Below are positions 1-11,989 of a stretch of DNA of 64,000 nucleotides, piece after piece. A program made the position numbers and the translations under genes. Position 1 is the stretch's first letter. Each line of letters starts with the position of its first letter. Origin of the DNA: Zygnema circumcarinatum (Eukaryota > Streptophyta > Zygnematophyceae > Zygnematales > Zygnemataceae); the NCBI GenBank assembly GCA_037447605.1, contig CM074809.1, positions 3,799,770 to 3,863,769 on the forward strand. Direction: 5' to 3'. The notes beneath the pieces were generated by a model, which did not search any database, had not been told where the DNA came from, and worked only from the letters and a program-made list of their open reading frames with translations.

Positions 1-3000
1 CATCCCCATGCTTCAGGACAGCCATAGCCGCCCTTTTCAGCTGAAGGGGATCCACTCCTCCATTCCCATTCCCCCCCTCGTCTCCCACCCTCCCTCCCCC
101 CTCGCCCTCTCCCTCCTCCTCTCCCCCCCCCTCTCCCACATGCTGAATGCGCGGCGGAGTGAGTGGTATACTCGTCTCTGCTGCCACTCGCCTTTTGTAA
201 GTCTCTGCTGCTTTATGCGCTACCTCGTGACAGTCAACACATAGAAGCACGATATCGTGTGATCTATGCGATTTCAAATGTTCCGGAAAGTGTTGCCTGT
301 AACAGGACGGAACGAGCCTGTACCTCAAATAGTGTCCAGATTCACCGCATGCAACGCAGCGGTTCGATTTGCTCTGAATGTAAAAAGCGTTTGCAGAGTC
401 GTCAGGTCTCCCTTTGGGCTGAAAGAGCAGCCGAACTGAGGGAGGCTCTTTAGCAATGTATTCAGCCAAGCCACGTTTCACATACCTGCCAACAGAGAAC
501 ACATATAGTACTATAATTTAGCACACAAAGTAAATGGGGAAGGAAGGGAGTGGGAGGGGGCGAGGGAGACGGAGAGGGAGAGGGATGAGACTGTGCTGCA
601 GGGTAGGGTGGAGTAGATTAATAAGCTTTTAAACAGATGGCATTTCGGTTTCTTCAAGATTTCCTTCAGAATTTGACGTCTGGGAGCGCTCACCATTCCA
701 GTTTCTTTTTGTCGCAGAAGCAAAGTAACCGATTATCCCCGCTATAGATTCGACAATTTTCGTACACCTGCTTCCTGCAGGAAAATTTCTTAATGAACTG
801 CTCCCTAGCTTGGACAGGGTCCTTCACCCATGTCTTAGGCAAACTTTTCTGCAGCTGTCTGAAGGAGAGCTCTCCCACCTCCTCTCTCCAACCTCTCTCC
901 TTTCCCTCTCCCTGCACCTTCCCACTATCTCCACCCTTCCGCACCCCACCCGACCACCCTGGAAAGGCTTTCCCCCCGAACCCTAGTCTCCCTCCCTCAT
1001 CCAGCCCTCCCCTACCGCTCCTATTTCCATTACTGAATGAGCTGCTCTCCCTCTCAATCACCTCTCCCTCCTCCCCACTTTCCATATCTAAAGGTTTCAG
1101 GGACTTAAGACCCTCCTCCCTCTTTCCCTGGGCTTCAGTTACAGCCTGCTTAATCAACTCTACAATGACACTTGCATGTCTTTTGGCTGCAGGAGAAGGA
1201 GACGGAAAATAAGCAGCATTTAGGATTTTAAGGGTTGCTGGGGAGGACGTGGCAGCTTCCCATTGGACACTATCTGCGGCTGCTATGCATGCGAGAAGCT
1301 CATCTTCTGTAGTCGGTTGAGCTATGGCGGTTGCAAGAATGGCTTCTCCGGACATTATAAATCGCAGACTCTCGTCTTCTGTTCGAGCCTGCAGTGAAGA
1401 AACGGAGTCGGTGAATGAAGGAGCTACTAAAACAATATGTCATTGAATAAAAAAAAACCAAACAGATTCAAAACCTTCCAGCGTCAGAACCCTAAAACGC
1501 TAAACAGACACACTGAAATCCGTAGCCCGCTTGAAAACCCAAAGAAAAGGTCAGAAACCCTACAAAATCACAGTTCTTGGTTTCTGTTCAGAGTCCAAAA
1601 CCGAAAAATACATTATGTTCTATCACATGGTCGCTTCCTTCCTAACATCCTATACCATTCAAGTCCGTACCGTACAGTCTCTCCATTCGCAGAGCGCCCA
1701 AAGAACAGCTCGAAACTCCACATCCATAACCTGCAACCCCTCAACATTCTTATCATAATCAACTCCTTTACCATCCTGTTTTTGCTAACCTTGACTATGT
1801 CCAATATCCCTCTTTACTTGAAAGCCCAAGAAACCCTAAAAGAGAGCATAGAGATAGGTACTGTGAGAGCTCGGTGCCTTCCATGGCGGCCCTCTCCCGC
1901 CCCGCTGAGATGTCGGGAGAGGAGAGAGGTAGCAGCGATTCCTGCCGACGTTTCTTTCTCATAGAGATGCATGCAGATTCCGTTGGACCGCCGTAAAGTT
2001 TGGACATAGAGCCCTTCTCCCTTACTGCTTTGGCTTCCTTCTTTCTCTCTCTTTACTTCCCCACGCTTCACTCCTTTTGATGAGAGGGAAACATTGGGGT
2101 CGAGGTCGATGGTGGGTTCCAATCCTGAACTCAGACCCGGGGCAGATTTGTAGAAAGAATCAGCTGAATTATCCTCATTCATGGTAGTATTATGAATAGT
2201 TTCGGATGGAAAATGGGATGTGATGACTCCATCTGCATGAAGAAGCTCCCAACGCAGTCGTGCCGCAAGGAACAGTAAAAAGTGGGCGTCTGTTCGAGCA
2301 TAGTGGAGCATAGCGGGAGGGAGAGGTCTCTCCCTCCAATCAGCTCGCTGCATTCAGTTCATGGAAATTGAAGTAGTTACAAAGCTATTGGCATATTTGC
2401 AAGAATCAACACTCCTATGGATAAAGTTTCTGGAAGGAGATAAGTATGACTGAAATAAAGCATAGAACCCTAAAGTCCCAAACGATCAAAAACCACCTGA
2501 ACCTGCGGAAACACTAAAATCTCGGAAACCCCTTTGGTCCACCTCCTGATATCTTTTGAACAAAAGGAAAAGAGTAATAAGGAGAAGTACCTGAAAAGAT
2601 TTGTCGGGAATAACTCCACAATACGATTGCAGGAGATAAGCGAGAGACCTCTGCGGCTTTGCTAACACGCTGCAGGCCTGCTCTGCATAGCACATCACAG
2701 AACTCCCTATAGTATCGTGGATCACATGCCCACAATACAATGGCAATGGCAATAAAGGTCCAGCTCTAGGTCAAAGATAACATGATCCTTGACTCTTGCA
2801 AGAACAATAAGCAGAGGTCCATAGGTTCGATTCCTATCAACTCACTCTGTGGTTTGAACACGTAAACTTAACTAGGTTGGAAAACATGGAGAACTTGCTT
2901 TCTTCATTTACGGTGGGCAAAACACGTCTTTCTCTGCAGTTAGCAGACTCCTGAAAAGCAAACCTAACAGTAACATTAATCAAAGTAATCTTTGGGATGC

Positions 3001-4701
3001 ACTGAGACCCTACAAGTGCTGCACCAATGGATGGCCAGACCTACCCTAGCCGTGTCGAACAAATTCACAACATAAATATGGAAATCACGTTGCAGCCAGA
3101 GGCAGTCGCTATCCGCTCCATGAAAAACCTGCAATAGATTTCATTTCCTGGTCATCATGATTGAAATTCAAAGGTAGGCAACATTCTACATGTAACAAAT
3201 TCGACGATTCCTAGTACCGAAGCTTGCGGACTGAAGAAATGAACTCGAGGTGTGAAGAATTGTCTAAGCATACCTTAATAATGTTGGGATTTGCAAAGAC
3301 CTCCCTCAACATGTACAGGTGATCATGTAGAGCTATCGCATCTACAAGATAGTCCCCATCTTCGGTCGAAATCTGCAGCCAAATTAGCCATGCAAAGTAA
3401 TTACACAGCACGATGGAGCGTACATTGTGTCCAAAGGCACTTATTTCACTAAATAGTCGCATAACAGCTACCGCACAACACGGGAATCCCTCTCAGTCAC
3501 CTTCAAGGCTTCCAGAACCGAGGCAGCATTTCCAGACTCCTTCATAAATTAACCTTAAAAGTCTTGCTCTCTAGTTATCACGACTTTGGGAGCTTAACAA
3601 ATTTCCTTTCTCTTAATGTGTGTTCGTGCGTGTGAGAGGGCGGGAGAGCGAGAGAGAAGAGAGAAAGAGAGGGGGGGAGGAGAGGGGAAGAGAGAGAGAA
3701 AGGAGAGAGTGAGAGAGAGAGAGAGAATTACCTGCAGTAGTGCAGTGAAGCCCAGAAATGATCTCTGCGAGTGTTGCTCGGTATCAATTCCAACCTCTCC
3801 CACCCCCTCCAAGATGCTCCGAAGAGCTGACAGCCGTTCTGGCGTATCCACCCACTCGGCTTCTCCAATCATGGGCTGACACGTCGCATCAGGAGGGAGC
3901 ACCTTCACTTTTCGCTGCAAAGGTCTGCTCGGAGAGTCGCTGACAGCGATGACATCATCGGAAGCTTCTAAAAGTTTTTGGATCTCCGGGGCAAATGGAT
4001 GTGGCTCAGATTTTTGCTCGCCTAGACGAAAAATACAGACAACAAAAAAAGAACTGGAAACTGACTTCAGAAAAAAAAAAAAAAAACTGGGATTCAAAGT
4101 GCAATGGCAAACCTTGGAACGAGTAAAAGTTAGATATGCAATAAATACATTTAGGTTTGGCAATCGCTTTTATGCTTCGCTTTCGAGGAGTCACGATAAC
4201 GTGGTTCGAGGAAATCATATGGAACTCAGGGGAGGGGGAGGGGAGGGGGAGGGGGAGGGGGAGGGGTAGATCTAGCTTCCACAACTCCTTCAACTTTATA
4301 TTATCTAAATAAGAGATTATTTTACCGATTAAAAAAAAAACTACATTAAAAGAATATTAAGGGAATCATCTGTTATCACATTTACTTGCAACGCAAACTC
4401 CAAGTCAATAAAATGCGTAGTAGTTTGTATCTATTCATGATAACAACCATACAAACATAAATTTCTTGATTGCAAGTATACTTTGCGCTAGCATCCACTT
4501 CCAACACAAATTTAATCCTCTCTATCTGTTCAAGCTTTTTGGAAAAAAGAAAAAAATGACCCTGAAGAGTGCAGTACCTCCTGTGTCGCGAGCAAGGTGC
4601 ACGAAGGGCGCAGAGGAGGTGTCGGCGAGCACGCGAGCGAAGCCGCGCTGCGGCTTCTCCAGCCCCGCCTCCTCCGCCATGGTCGCCATGGCTGCAGCCA
4701 T
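1..4701 (-). CDS. RRP6L3: RRP6-like 3'-5' exonuclease (DEDD-Y) with HRDC-like domain, 3' end beyond window
   Basis: Exosome-type 3'-5' exoribonuclease of the RRP6/EXOSC10 family. Exons (minus strand): 4578-4701, 3732-4021, 3274-3372, 3045-3128, 2591-2677, 1862-2347, 1671-1730, 694-1388 and 1-485 (open at the edge); all joins keep phase, giving at least 803 codons. The DEDD-Y residues are all visible: IDTEQH, then HGADSD, then YARTD. An HRDC-like segment follows (ALCEWRDCT joined to ARTEDES). The C-terminal part ([14 protein letters not shown], then [14 protein letters not shown] and CVDCHEVAH) has two CxxC pairs. I recall this extension from plant RRP6-like 3 proteins, which is why I prefer that name to generic RRP6. 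Exons 6 and 8 carry long low-complexity linkers. The start used is the first of three in-frame ATGs. It shares a divergent upstream region with HSP70. Confidence 0.88.
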
Positions 4702-5580
4702 GGGCCTCCCTTTACAGAATCACGTACTGCAGAGGACTGGCACAGCCATTAGGTGTTGCAGAGGTCGCCAACCGTTGGTTGGAACACTCGCCAACGGTTG
4801 GCCACACCACCAACCGATGGTTGCGACCAACCAACGGGGTTCCAATGGATCTACCGTTCCAACGGATCAACCAGTTGATCGAACGGTTGATTCTACGGAA
4901 CGGTAGCGCGTGTTAAACTGGGAAATCACCAGTCTAACTGCGAACGATTTTTTACGTTTGTCTAAATGAGTACTAAATGAGTACACCAAAATGAGTACTA
5001 TCAAACATTGCCATCGCCGTGCAGAAAAGTACTGCGTCTAAATTGGTTTTTCGTACGATTTTGTAACGGTTGATCCGCCCTGTCGTTTTGTCGTTTCCGA
5101 ATGTCACGTCACGTCCCGCGCTTCTGGATCCTCCCGCCCGGCGGGCACGCGGCGACGGGAGAGGCGCTGGAACCCGAACGGGAAACGACGCGTCGCGAGA
5201 TTTTAAAGTGGCCGTACGACGCGGCGCGTCGCGCTCTCGTTTGGTGAATTTGGGCCGTCCGATTAGACACGTGGGTCATCTATAACCGTCGATTTTTTTA
5301 GCGCCGCGCAGCGCCGTACGCTAAGGTGGGTCTGGAACGGGGAGGAGCTTCTAGAGGCTTTCTGGAAGGTACTCGCCCTTCTTTCGCCGCCATATTTGGG
5401 AGGGGCAAGCTCCAGTGGGTCTCAGAAGAAAGCGGCGCTTTGGAATAGAAGAAGAGGTGTGAGAGAGCAGGCGACAGAGCAGTGCACCAGCGAGAGCGAG
5501 CGTATTGACTTGAAGCTGTTCAATATTGTTTGTTAAGTAAATTAATAACTTCAGTAAGAGCGTGAGAAACACCGGAAGAT
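4702..5580. promoter_or_regulatory. Bidirectional promoter region of RRP6L3 and HSP70
   Basis: This 0.88 kb gap separates two divergent start codons. The RRP6L3-proximal part (about 4765-4910) is packed with CCAACGGTTGG-like palindromes. The HSP70-proximal part is GC-rich, with CCGTACG at 5212-5218 and 5314-5320, an ACACGTGG G-box near 5266 and a heat-shock element at 5349-5367. No ORF here looks like a gene. Confidence 0.6.
5349..5367 (+). promoter_or_regulatory. Heat shock element upstream of HSP70
   Basis: TTCTAGAGGCTTTCTGGAA contains TTC, a GAG variant, TTC and GAA at roughly 5-bp spacing, matching the alternating nTTCn/nGAAn pattern bound by heat-shock factor. It lies about 215 bp before the HSP70 ATG. 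No clear TATA box is seen between it and the start. Confidence 0.6.
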
Positions 5581-8410
5581 ATGGCTGGTAAGGGTGAGGG
5601 AGCCGCTATTGGAATTGACCTTGGGACAACGTATTCTTGCGTCGGAGTTTGGCAGCATGATAGAGTGGAGATTATTGCCAATGACCAGGGAAACAGAACC
5701 ACTCCCTCTTATGTAGCCTTCACCGATAGTGAGCGTCTGATTGGAGATGCTGCCAAGAATCAGGTGGCGATGAACCCGCAGAATACGGTCTTCGGTAAGT
5801 TTGTATTTTCTGAATTCATTTTTCTGTGCGCTTTTGTTGTTGCCCTGCTTAAAAAATATCAGTCTTTTAAGTATATCGTATTTGATGAAGCTTTCTAACT
5901 TAACAGTGGTCTGTAAATCTTTTGCAGATGCCAAGAGACTCATTGGACGTAGGTACAGTGATCCCACCGTTCAGAGCGATATTAAGCTTTGGCCGTTTAA
6001 GGTTCTTTCCGGGCCAGCAGAGAAGCCGATGATCCAGGTTAACTACAAGGGAGAGGAGAAGAAGTTTTCCGCTGAGGAAATTTCGTCCATGGTCCTAATT
6101 AAGATGAAGGAGATTGCTGAGGCCTTCTTAGGGAAGGATGTGAAGAACGCTGTAGTGACTGTGCCAGCCTATTTTAATGACTCGCAGCGTCAGGCAACGA
6201 AGGATGCCGGCGTTATTGCGGGCTTGAATGTCATGAGAATTATTAATGAGCCGACTGCTGCAGCTATCGCGTATGGCCTTGACAAGAAGGCAACGTCTAC
6301 TGGCGAGAAGAACGTGCTTATTTTTGATCTTGGAGGCGGAACCTTCGATGTCTCCCTTCTAACGATTGAAGAAGGTATTTTTGAGGTGAGTTTCTCTTGC
6401 GAAAGTTTTTGTTTGTACGCCGGTGGTAGTGACAAGACACTCTGGGAGTAGTTTGTGTTTAGTGGAAAGTATTGAGGACAACGGTTGCGGTATGTGGATA
6501 TATTAATAGATGCCGAATAGTAACTCAAAATGTTTTACTTTTTGCTTGCAGGTGAAGGCCACTGCTGGAGACACCCATCTTGGTGGTGAAGATTTTGATA
6601 ACCGAATGGTCAACCATTTCGTACAGGTATGGTTTCTGCACTGTCTTTGGAGTCCATGGTGTTCGTTGATATGGTTCGCCCACGTGGTCGTGTATATCGT
6701 GCGGTGCCTTACTCATTTGCGTAGTTTTTTCTGACAATGATATTACATCTGTTTGCAGGAATTCAAGAGGAAGTACAAGAAAGACATTAGCAGCAACGCA
6801 AGGGCACTCCGAAGGCTGAGAACCTCTTGCGAGAGGGCAAAGCGAACACTTTCATCCACTGCTCAGACAACCATTGAGATTGATTCCTTGTACGAGGGTA
6901 TCGACTTCTACTCTACCATCACCCGTGCGAGGTTCGAGGAGTTAAACATGGATATGTTCCGGAAGGTGAGATGTTCGCTTGTAGCTTTTTTTTTTTCTTG
7001 TTTTAAGTCGATTTTTCTTAGGAACGTTTAAAGCAGCTTCACCTTCCTGACTGTTGATGTTTGTAACTGCAGTGCATGGAGCCCGTGGAAAAGTGTCTGA
7101 AGGATGCGAAAATGGACAAGGGTACCATTCATGATGTTGTTCTTGTCGGAGGCTCCACTCGTATCCCGAAAGTGCAGCAACTCCTTCAAGACTTCTTTAA
7201 CGGGAAGGAGTTGTGCAAAAGCATCAACCCCGATGAAGCCGTGGCATACGGAGCGGCAGTGCAAGCAGCTATTCTCAGCGGTGAAGGAAACGAGAAAGTG
7301 CAAGACTTGCTGTTGTTAGATGTCACTCCCCTAAGTTTGGGTCTTGAGACCGCTGGTGGAGTCATGACAACCCTCATCACCCGAAACACAACAATTCCGA
7401 CGAAGAAGGAGCAGATATTCTCTACCTTTTCAGACAACCAGCCCGGTGTTCTCATTCAAGTGAGTGTCTTGACCTTCCTCCATGCAGATGTCTTGTACTC
7501 GCCTTCTGTGGCTTATGCATGGTAGCATGAAATGCGACTGATGTTTTACGTTCTTGCATCTGATACAGGTGTATGAAGGCGAGAGAGCAAGGACAAAGGA
7601 TTGTAACTTGCTCGGTAAGTTCGAACTGTCTGGAATTCCGCCTGCACCTCGCGGGGTTCCCCAGATCACTGTCTGCTTTGACATTGATGCCAACGGTATC
7701 TTGAACGTGAGTGCCGAGGATAAGACGACTGGCCAGAAGAATAAGATTACCATCACCAACGACAAGGGCAGATTGAGCAAGGAGGAGATTGAGAAGATGG
7801 TTCAGGTAAAGTTCACACATCTGATTCTGACGCTAGAATTGCAGGTTCATTTAACAGGTCTGCTGAGAATAGTCATAGTTTGTTCGTTGCTGACATCTGT
7901 TGATGTCTGAATGTGCAGGAGGCGGAGAAGTACAAGTCTGAAGATGAGGAGCATAAGAAGAAGATTGAATCTAAAAACAGCCTGGAGAACTACGCCTACA
8001 ATATGAGGAATACCATCAGGTGAGAGGATCATCGCAGGAAGTGCTCTCCAAAGTATTTGTGTGACATGTTAAGAATGGTTTTTGTTTACTTGTTTGTTAG
8101 CTAAGGATGTACGCTGGTCTTGACTGATTGTCTTTTTGTATTCAGGGAGGATGGTGTCTCCTCAAAGCTTGACCCTGCTGACAAGAAGAAGATCGAGGAG
8201 GCGGTCGAGGACGTCATCAATTGGTTGGATCAGAACCAATTGGCAGAGCCTGATGAATTCGAGGACAAGCAGAAGGAATTGGAAAGCCTGTGCAACCCCA
8301 TTATTGCAAAGATGTACCAGGGAGGTGCGGGCGGTGCGACGGATGTGAATATGGATGATGATGTTAAGGGCAGTGGAGGGGCTGGACCCAAGATTGAGGA
8401 GGTCGACTAA
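5581..8410 (+). CDS. HSP70: Cytosolic heat shock protein 70
   Basis: ATP-dependent chaperone of the cytosol and nucleus. Eight exons: 5581-5794, 5928-6385, 6552-6626, 6759-6965, 7073-7459, 7569-7805, 7919-8019 and 8146-8410, giving 647 aa, a normal length for the family. The nucleotide-binding domain begins [13 protein letters not shown] and has the phosphate motif [11 protein letters not shown] and the adenosine motif [13 protein letters not shown]. The substrate-binding domain contains [18 protein letters not shown]. The protein ends in EEVD, the cytosolic tail that docks TPR co-chaperones; there is no signal or transit peptide. Intron 1 interrupts the Asp codon of [12 protein letters not shown] near residue 72, the position shared by many plant and animal HSP70 genes. 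Seven introns is many for a cytosolic plant HSP70. An HSE lies upstream. Confidence 0.97.
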
Positions 8411-9197
8411 ATGTTTGATAGGTGATAATACTGTGATCGCTAGTTTTGAGAATACTGTAGTACATTTTTCAGCTCTTGAGCTCTGTAACGGTTTTTTATC
8501 AATTTTGTTTTAGCGAATGAAGCTGCACCTTTCAGGACGGAATTTGTGTGCCCGGGTGGGAGGGTGGGAGGTTGGATTTTTCTTCTGAGCTGAAGTGGTT
8601 GGTCGCGTTTGTCTATCAGTTGGCGGGTCGGTTGGTTCATTTGTGGCAGAGGTCGTGGGGCCCAATCTGTTAAGATAAATTTAGGAAGGCCGAGAGTGTA
8701 TTTCACATGCATGTGGGATTCACGTCTCCTCAAGTGTGGTAAGACCACTTCTTCAGACGTTAAATACGGGAGGTCAACAGAATGTTGGCTTGCGTTAATA
8801 TGTTGCATATCAAACAAGACTACAAAGCCGGACTTAAAATTAGCAAGAAAATATCATGAGAAGGAAGCCAGATGACATGAAATGCAGAACAATAGTTTGA
8901 AAAGGAAATAACACAGTATACCACGTTTGCTCATTGTCAGACAGAAGTTTAACTACGAAAAGGTTCATTAACATAATGTAGATAGCAAAACATCTAGTAT
9001 ACAAAATATTCGGACAAATAAAAACTCAAAACTAAACTCAATTCTCTATACCCTTATTAAACCTGCAGCGAAATCGACTGAAAGCAGTAAAAAAACATCT
9101 CGTTGATTGAAAAACTTGCAGCGAAATCGACTGGAAGATGTAAGAAAACATCTCGTTTACAACGGATATAAACTGGAATTTACATTTACAAATATGA
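8411..9197. other. Intergenic, no gene seen
   Basis: This is the 3' flank of HSP70 up to the 3' end of the next minus-strand gene. It is AT-rich, and the open frames within it show no recognisable protein. The copies of a CAGCGAAATCGACTG motif at about 9066 and 9119 form a short local direct repeat about 53 bp apart. Confidence 0.6.
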
Positions 9198-9578
9198 TTA
9201 TACATTCTTGGCCTCCCGCTTTGCCTTGGCTGCGGCTATCTTCGCTTCCCGAGCCTCTCGAGCGCTGCCATATTTGCCGCCATGCTGATGCATTCCACTC
9301 ACAGTATCCGCCTGCAATCAAGCACACCATGACAGCCAAGTCGGCTGCCGTCGGGCTGCAATGGGGAGAGGTGGAAAGATGATGTAAAATGCAGGCTGGC
9401 AATCACGGTAGCAATTAGGGTTACCGTAGGGCAAAGGCTTGAAAGAAGGTTAGAGTTGACATAAATGTCCTGGTTAGGCCCTCACCTCCTTGGCAGACTC
9501 CGCAGCAGCCGCCTTTAGACTCGCAACTGCAGCAGCTTGCTTGGCGGAGGGCGGGCCTTTTGGCCGCTGAGAGTTCAT
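9198..9578 (-). CDS. Small Ala/Lys-rich basic protein, 68 aa, function unknown
   Basis: Two-exon model: 9486-9578 and 9198-9311, joined in phase 0 with a GT donor (CCAAGGAG/GTGAGG) and a TTGCAG acceptor. It predicts 68 aa: an N-terminal MNSQRPKGPPSAK stretch, an alanine-rich helix (KQAAAVASLKAAAAESAKE), a short segment MHQHGGKYGSAREAREAK and a basic C-terminus ending KREAKNV. I do not recognise the family; the composition suggests a helical, possibly nucleic-acid-associated protein, but nothing visible proves a function. In favour of a gene are clean splice sites, the strong compositional bias carried across both exons and a G-box/CCAAT-like upstream region near 9855-9875. Confidence 0.55.
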
Positions 9579-11190
9579 AGCGATTGTAAGATATACTCGA
9601 GCAAAAGTGAGAACAGTGAGTCGCAAATGGAGGATTGTGAGAGCTGCAGAGAGTAAGGTGGAAATAGAGAACTATCAAACGGTAAGATTGACTGCAGGTT
9701 TGATTAAAGGTAGAGGTTAATGCGGTCAGTGCATGCGAGAAATGGAACTGCCGGAAGGGAGCGAGCGGGAGAGAAAGCGAGAGAGAGCGGTCCGGCTACT
9801 CTCTCTCTCTAGTCCCTCAAATGGCGGTCTCTCCCAGATGGCGGTGCTACCAGCTGCACACGTGGCGAGCCATCATTGGCCGGACGGCGTTCACTTTTCG
9901 GTAAGAGCACAGGCAAGGTAAGTGCATATCCACCGTCAGATGCTGCACAGCCTCAGCGAGCGCATCCTCACCGTCGAACGCTCTCCAATTGCACGATGGA
10001 CGCATCGTCGCCGTCCGATTTCACGATCACATCGAAGCCGTCCAAAGGGAACACGTGTCCTTTCCGCGAGGTGACAGAGGGCGTACATGAACTTTTTGAG
10101 GCAGAGAACGAGAATAAGAGGATGCCGGTCCTTACCGGTTTCGTGAGTTGGGGTCTGAGCCCCAGAGGATCTAGGAATTTTTTAGTTTTGAAGGGGGAGG
10201 GGGGGGGGGGTGGTGACCAATGGGTTGGAAAAGGCAATCTGAAATTCGAGTGCATTTCTGTGTTATTCAACCTTCAAGGGCGAACAGCTTTTCAAAATCT
10301 AACGGGGGGCTAAGCCGGTAAGCCTCCTCCCCAGAGAACACCGCGGGTCCGGCACTGCTCCAATCCAAGGGAGTCATTTCATTCTGACTTCCCCTCCCTG
10401 CTTCACATTCATTTTACAAAGATAGCCGTGCACATGTCAAGCTACCTCGCAAATGATTTGTGTGTCTGTGAACTACTCGTTAAATCAGCGTATCGAGTGT
10501 CAGCAGCAACCAGGAATAAGTGAACAGCTCAGTAGAAGCTCACCAACGGGCTGCTGTGTTCTTTACGTGCCTGATTCTACTGCATGACTGACTGCATGAT
10601 TACAAGAAACGTTGCGACTGATGCAGCAAAGCTTGGAGTGTGGCTGAGGGGGTTTTAACCTTGAGGAGATTATTCAATGAGGCTTTCGACATTTCTGGTT
10701 AGCATGCGGCCTACGCAGGCAGACGAAGGGAACAAGTGCGGCGGCTTCATTTTCTCTACCGTTTCAGGTCACTTTTCCATCAGGAAGCTCCAAGAAAATG
10801 ATCTCCCCCTTGTGACGTTCAATATGTACTCCATTCTTGTGAATTAGAGATGCCACATCCGCTCGGTGTTCACTTTCCTCCCGAGTTACACGAAGCATGC
10901 ATAGTATTAGCGATTGATACATGATCCCCAGCACTTCAAATCCCGACGTGAAAAAAGAAAAAAATTGATAAGGAAAAATTTAGTTAAGAAAACTTGGAAC
11001 AGAGTTCCTTACATAAAGCGACAATGTATTCGTGTTCCGCATCAAGAGTCGTTATTTATACAAAATATCAAACAAAGGAAAACCTCCTTACTTCCGAATC
11101 ACACTAATCCACTTTACATTCATGTACACCGCACAGTTGATCTGCCTAGTTTATCTATTCCAAGGAAGCAATTCCTTGAATTCAAGGATC
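9579..11190. other. Intergenic, possible unassigned first exon
   Basis: An ACACGTGG G-box and a CATTGGCC box lie near 9855-9877, as in other promoters of this window. A plus-strand ATG at 9996 opens a 51-codon stretch (MDASSPSDFTITSKPSKG onward) that ends at a plausible TTTC/GTGAGT donor near 10144. I could not find a continuing exon, so this is only a possible first coding exon. The rest, including a poly-G run near 10199-10210, shows nothing I can support. Confidence 0.3.
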
Positions 11191-11679
11191 TCACGCCTGG
11201 CTTTTGCCTTCCTGCACCTGCACTTCAATGACAGGCGGCTTCTCTGGCTCCTTGGGCGGAATCTTGGGAACAGTGACTGTGAGCACGCCGTGCTCCGCTG
11301 CGGCCGAGACCTTGCGCACGTCCGCGTTCTGGGGGAGGCGGAAGCGGCGGAGGAACTTCCCGGTGCTGCGCTCCACGCGGTGGAACGTGGCCGTGTCCTC
11401 CTTCGTCTCGCGAGTGCGCTCGCCGCTGATGCTCAGCACATTGCCCTCCTCGATCTGCACCTTCACCTCCTCGCGCTTCAGCCCGGGGAGGTCAGCCACG
11501 AACTGGAACGCCGTCGGGCTCTCCTTAACGTCCACCGCCGTGCTCGCCATAGCGTGGCTGTCGCGCACGTACGCGCGCATCGGCCCGTGCTCGAACAGGG
11601 AGCTGAACTCGTCCGGAAACCTGCCCATGGAGAGCGCGCTGCTGAAGAACGGGTCGCTCAGGAACGGAGTCAAAGCCAT
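11191..11679 (-). CDS. HSP20: Class II cytosolic small heat shock protein (HSP20/alpha-crystallin)
   Basis: ATP-independent holdase that binds unfolding proteins. Single exon of 162 aa, typical for the family. The N-terminal arm is MALTPFLSDPFFSSALSMGR. The segment RAYVRDSHAMASTAVDVKE just before the alpha-crystallin domain resembles plant cytosolic class II sHSPs. Consensus II contains VADLPGLKREEVKVQIEE and LSISGER; consensus I contains the GVLTVTVPK core. The C-terminus has a VIEVQV tail in place of a strict IxI motif. The chosen ATG (11679) gives the family-like N-terminus; an in-frame ATG at 11721 would add 14 residues. It has no organellar targeting peptide and no intron, as usual for heat-induced sHSPs. 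A TATA box and HSE-like repeats lie upstream. Confidence 0.95.
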   Translation of the reverse strand: MALTPFLSDPFFSSALSMGRFPDEFSSLFEHGPMRAYVRDSHAMASTAVDVKESPTAFQFVADLPGLKREEVKVQIEEGNVLSISGERTRETKEDTATFHRVERSTGKFLRRFRLPQNADVRKVSAAAEHGVLTVTVPKIPPKEPEKPPVIEVQVQEGKSQA

Positions 11680-11847
11680 GTCGCCGGTCCTCCCTTCTCC
11701 CTCACACTCCTGTGACTTCAATCACAATGCAAATGCTGCTGCAAGGCCTCTTCTCTGCGCCTTCAGTAGTAGCTGGAGCTCCAATGCCTTCTCCCAAACT
11801 TCCTCTCCAAATTTTCCTCTGCCTGCTACCATGGCGCATGTCCCCGC

Positions 11848-11855
11848 TTTTTATA
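11848..11855 (-). promoter_or_regulatory. TATA box of the sHSP gene
   Basis: TATAAAAA on the minus strand, about 170 bp upstream of the sHSP start, leaving room for a 5' UTR of roughly 140 bp. Confidence 0.6.
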
Positions 11856-11961
11856 GGGCCACTTCGGGGGAGCCTCGCGGCCCTTCCAGCAGGGTCCGGA
11901 TGCCAGCACAGCGCCAACAGGGCAAGAAGTGCCAGACCATCGCTGACATGGCGCCACGCTG

Positions 11962-11989
11962 GAACCTTCGTTTTCTCTCGCGATTTTTC
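11962..11989. promoter_or_regulatory. HSE-like cluster upstream of the sHSP TATA box
   Basis: GAA at 11962, TTC at 11967 (a GAAnnTTC pair), TTC at 11973 and TTC at 11987 form an imperfect heat-shock-element array about 110 bp upstream of the TATA box. Spacing is imperfect after the first pair, so this is a candidate only. Confidence 0.4.

Noticed and set aside
793-1212. Plus-strand open frame of 139 codons
   Set aside because: It is the antisense of RRP6L3 exon 8 and is Ser/Pro-rich only because the coding strand is Gly/Glu-rich.
2815-2850. tRNA T-arm-like sequence ATAGGTTCGATTCCTAT
   Set aside because: The T-arm is perfect, but no complementary acceptor stem, D-arm or anticodon arm exists at the right distance upstream. 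It is inside an RRP6L3 intron and is probably chance or a relic of a tRNA-derived element.
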